From: Sporocytophaga sp. | GTDB taxonomy: Bacteria; Bacteroidota; Bacteroidia; Cytophagales; Cytophagaceae | Direction: 5' to 3' | Length of the DNA stretch: 43,485 nt | Assembly (NCBI RefSeq): GCF_017745095.1 | Contig: NZ_JAGHZZ010000031.1 | Span: forward strand, 1-43,485 | In this document: piece after piece, positions 42,452 through 43,485 of the stretch | Numbering within the stretch: position 1 is the stretch's first letter | Layout: every line of letters starts with the position of its first letter | Notes under the pieces: model-generated | Database searches by the model: none | What the model was told of the DNA's origin: nothing | What the model saw: the letters and a program-made list of their open reading frames with translations, nothing else | Made by a program: the position numbers and the translations under genes

Positions 42452-43156
42452 ATGAAATATCTTTTAGCTTTATTTTTTATTCTTTTGAATTTATCTGTAA
42501 CTGGACAGGATCGTAAAAAAAATTATACTATAGCCACACTTGAGGACAAATCTGTTTCTTTAGCTATTGATAATTCAATCCAATATAGAGAATCTAAGAA
42601 GTTTGAGAGGATTATACTAGTAAATAATAAAACCAAAAACACCGTTGAGCTTTACAATTGCGAGTATAAAAATTGCAGATTAGATTCATTTGACCTAAGG
42701 AGCATTAATCTTAATAATAAAAATCGTGTTGTAGTTCTTACTTTAAAATTTAGAGAAGATAATAATTATGGAGAAGCGGGCGCTTATGTAATTAACAAAA
42801 CTGTAACTGAAATCTGGAATATTGACTTAAAAGAAAGAATTTTTATTGCAATGAATGATTATCATTACTATGCTGATCTAAGTCACTACTTTTCTCCTGA
42901 GGATATAGAACTTATGTCATCAGACCATTCAGAAACAGATTATTCCTATCATTATGATTTTAGAATCACTGATAAAGCAGAAATAATAATAAGCGGCCTT
43001 AAAACTAGCTTTAAAATTACCGAGAGCAGCTATTTAAAAGAATCACCCGATAGAGATACCAAATATCCTCAATATTGTGAGTGTATTCAGCCTGATAATA
43101 AGCAGGGGATTTATAAGTATGATAATGGGAAATTTATTAAAACAGATGACAGGTAA
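42452..43156 (+). CDS. Exported protein of unknown function
   Basis: A 234-residue protein with a clear signal peptide (about 1-18, ending VTGQ). The mature part is rich in charged and aromatic residues (NDYHYYADLSHYF; DYSYHYDFRI) and in predicted strands, with three or four cysteines (YNCEYKNC; YCECIQP) that could form disulfides. I recognise no family. It is the last gene in the window, with an ATG about 160 bp after the MNT-HEPN stop. Its AT-rich codon use is similar to the neighbouring accessory genes. Confidence 0.65.
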   Translation: MKYLLALFFILLNLSVTGQDRKKNYTIATLEDKSVSLAIDNSIQYRESKKFERIILVNNKTKNTVELYNCEYKNCRLDSFDLRSINLNNKNRVVVLTLKFREDNNYGEAGAYVINKTVTEIWNIDLKERIFIAMNDYHYYADLSHYFSPEDIELMSSDHSETDYSYHYDFRITDKAEIIISGLKTSFKITESSYLKESPDRDTKYPQYCECIQPDNKQGIYKYDNGKFIKTDDR

Positions 43157-43485
43157 ATATGCATTTGAACAATCTTTAAACTACTTCTGATAAAAAGACC
43201 AGACGCCACACTATAATGAATGATTAAAAAGAAAAATGACATTATACATTATTTAACAGGAAAGCCTAAGACTCTTTTCTTAATAGACAGTTTGAGCTAT
43301 GCTTACTGCATTTTTCCTGTTTGTTGTATTGAGAAATTTTAATGAACAGCAAATAGTTTCTTTATTTCATTCCTAATAAATATGGAGTATTAAGATCTAT
43401 CACTGTAGGAATTACCTGAAAAGCTAATTGATAAATCTTCATTATTTCGATATTCATCTGAATTGCTATAAAGGTTATAATTAGC
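43157..43485. other. Non-coding right end of the window
   Basis: About 330 bp. A remnant of the ~110-bp repeat lies at 43184-43214 (CTTCTGATAAAAAGACC followed by AGACGCCACACTATA). Nothing else is recognisable. Confidence 0.5.
43184..43214 (+). repeat. Remnant of the ~110-bp repeat
   Basis: CTTCTGATAA and GACGCCACA keep the order of CTTCTGGTAA and GACACCACA in copy 2, with the DNA between them lost. Confidence 0.35.

Noticed and set aside
1-43485. tRNA, rRNA, CRISPR arrays, prophage or insertion sequence
   Set aside because: I found no cloverleaf, rRNA motif, regularly spaced repeats, phage structural gene or transposase on either strand.

Overview
The window looks like chromosomal DNA of a Bacteroidota bacterium, most likely a Cytophagales relative (Cytophaga/Sporocytophaga-like; the genus is an inference). 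The DNA is AT-rich. Several -7 boxes fit the Bacteroidetes TAnnTTTG pattern, one protein ends in a type IX secretion (T9SS) sorting domain, and the families present (XrtN exosortase, DUF4494, DUF4374, LytS/LytTR pairs, CHASE3 hybrid kinase) are typical of that phylum. I see no rRNA, tRNA, CRISPR array or transposase.

Layout. 0.1-1.8 kb: a conserved protein of unknown function and a RibD-C/DHFR-like reductase. 2.0-6.3 kb: a two-gene exosortase N locus, xrtN plus its presumed only substrate, a polytopic VIT/vWA protein ending in a PEP-type sorting tail. 6.5-10.6 kb: two tandem paralogous multi-PAS histidine kinases. 10.9-12.6 kb: a DUF4494 protein and a metallo-beta-lactamase-fold hydrolase. 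12.8-15.6 kb: a CHASE3 hybrid kinase followed by a response regulator with a C-terminal membrane helix. 15.7-17.2 kb: a compact SRPBCC-ArsR-VOC-small-protein operon whose promoter carries two mirror-image operators. 17.3-18.5 kb: a Crp-like regulator, a DoxX-family membrane protein and a possible 36-residue membrane microprotein.

18.5-24.7 kb is a siderophore-uptake island: a PchR-type AraC regulator divergent from a TonB receptor, a DUF4374 lipoprotein, a PepSY membrane protein and a small membrane protein. Its order matches the xenosiderophore (Xus) systems of Bacteroides. 25.0-29.0 kb encodes a large T9SS cargo protein with a choice-of-anchor I propeller. 29.1-32.5 kb carries two small exported proteins, an exported DJ-1/PfpI protein with a Crp-like regulator, and a guanine deaminase. 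32.6-36.3 kb holds divergent dGTPase and recQ genes. 36.4-39.1 kb holds a lipoprotein, a small LSm-like protein and a LytS/LytTR two-component pair closed by a strong terminator.

39.1-43.5 kb is looser and looks accessory. A rifampin ADP-ribosyltransferase with a helical N-terminal extension lies between two direct copies of a ~110-bp structured repeat. Degraded pieces of that repeat follow, then a fused nucleotidyltransferase-HEPN protein and an exported protein of unknown function.

A second repeat, a small palindrome, sits at the 3' ends of both the XrtN target gene and recQ. In each case it supplies the last serine codon and the stop codon.
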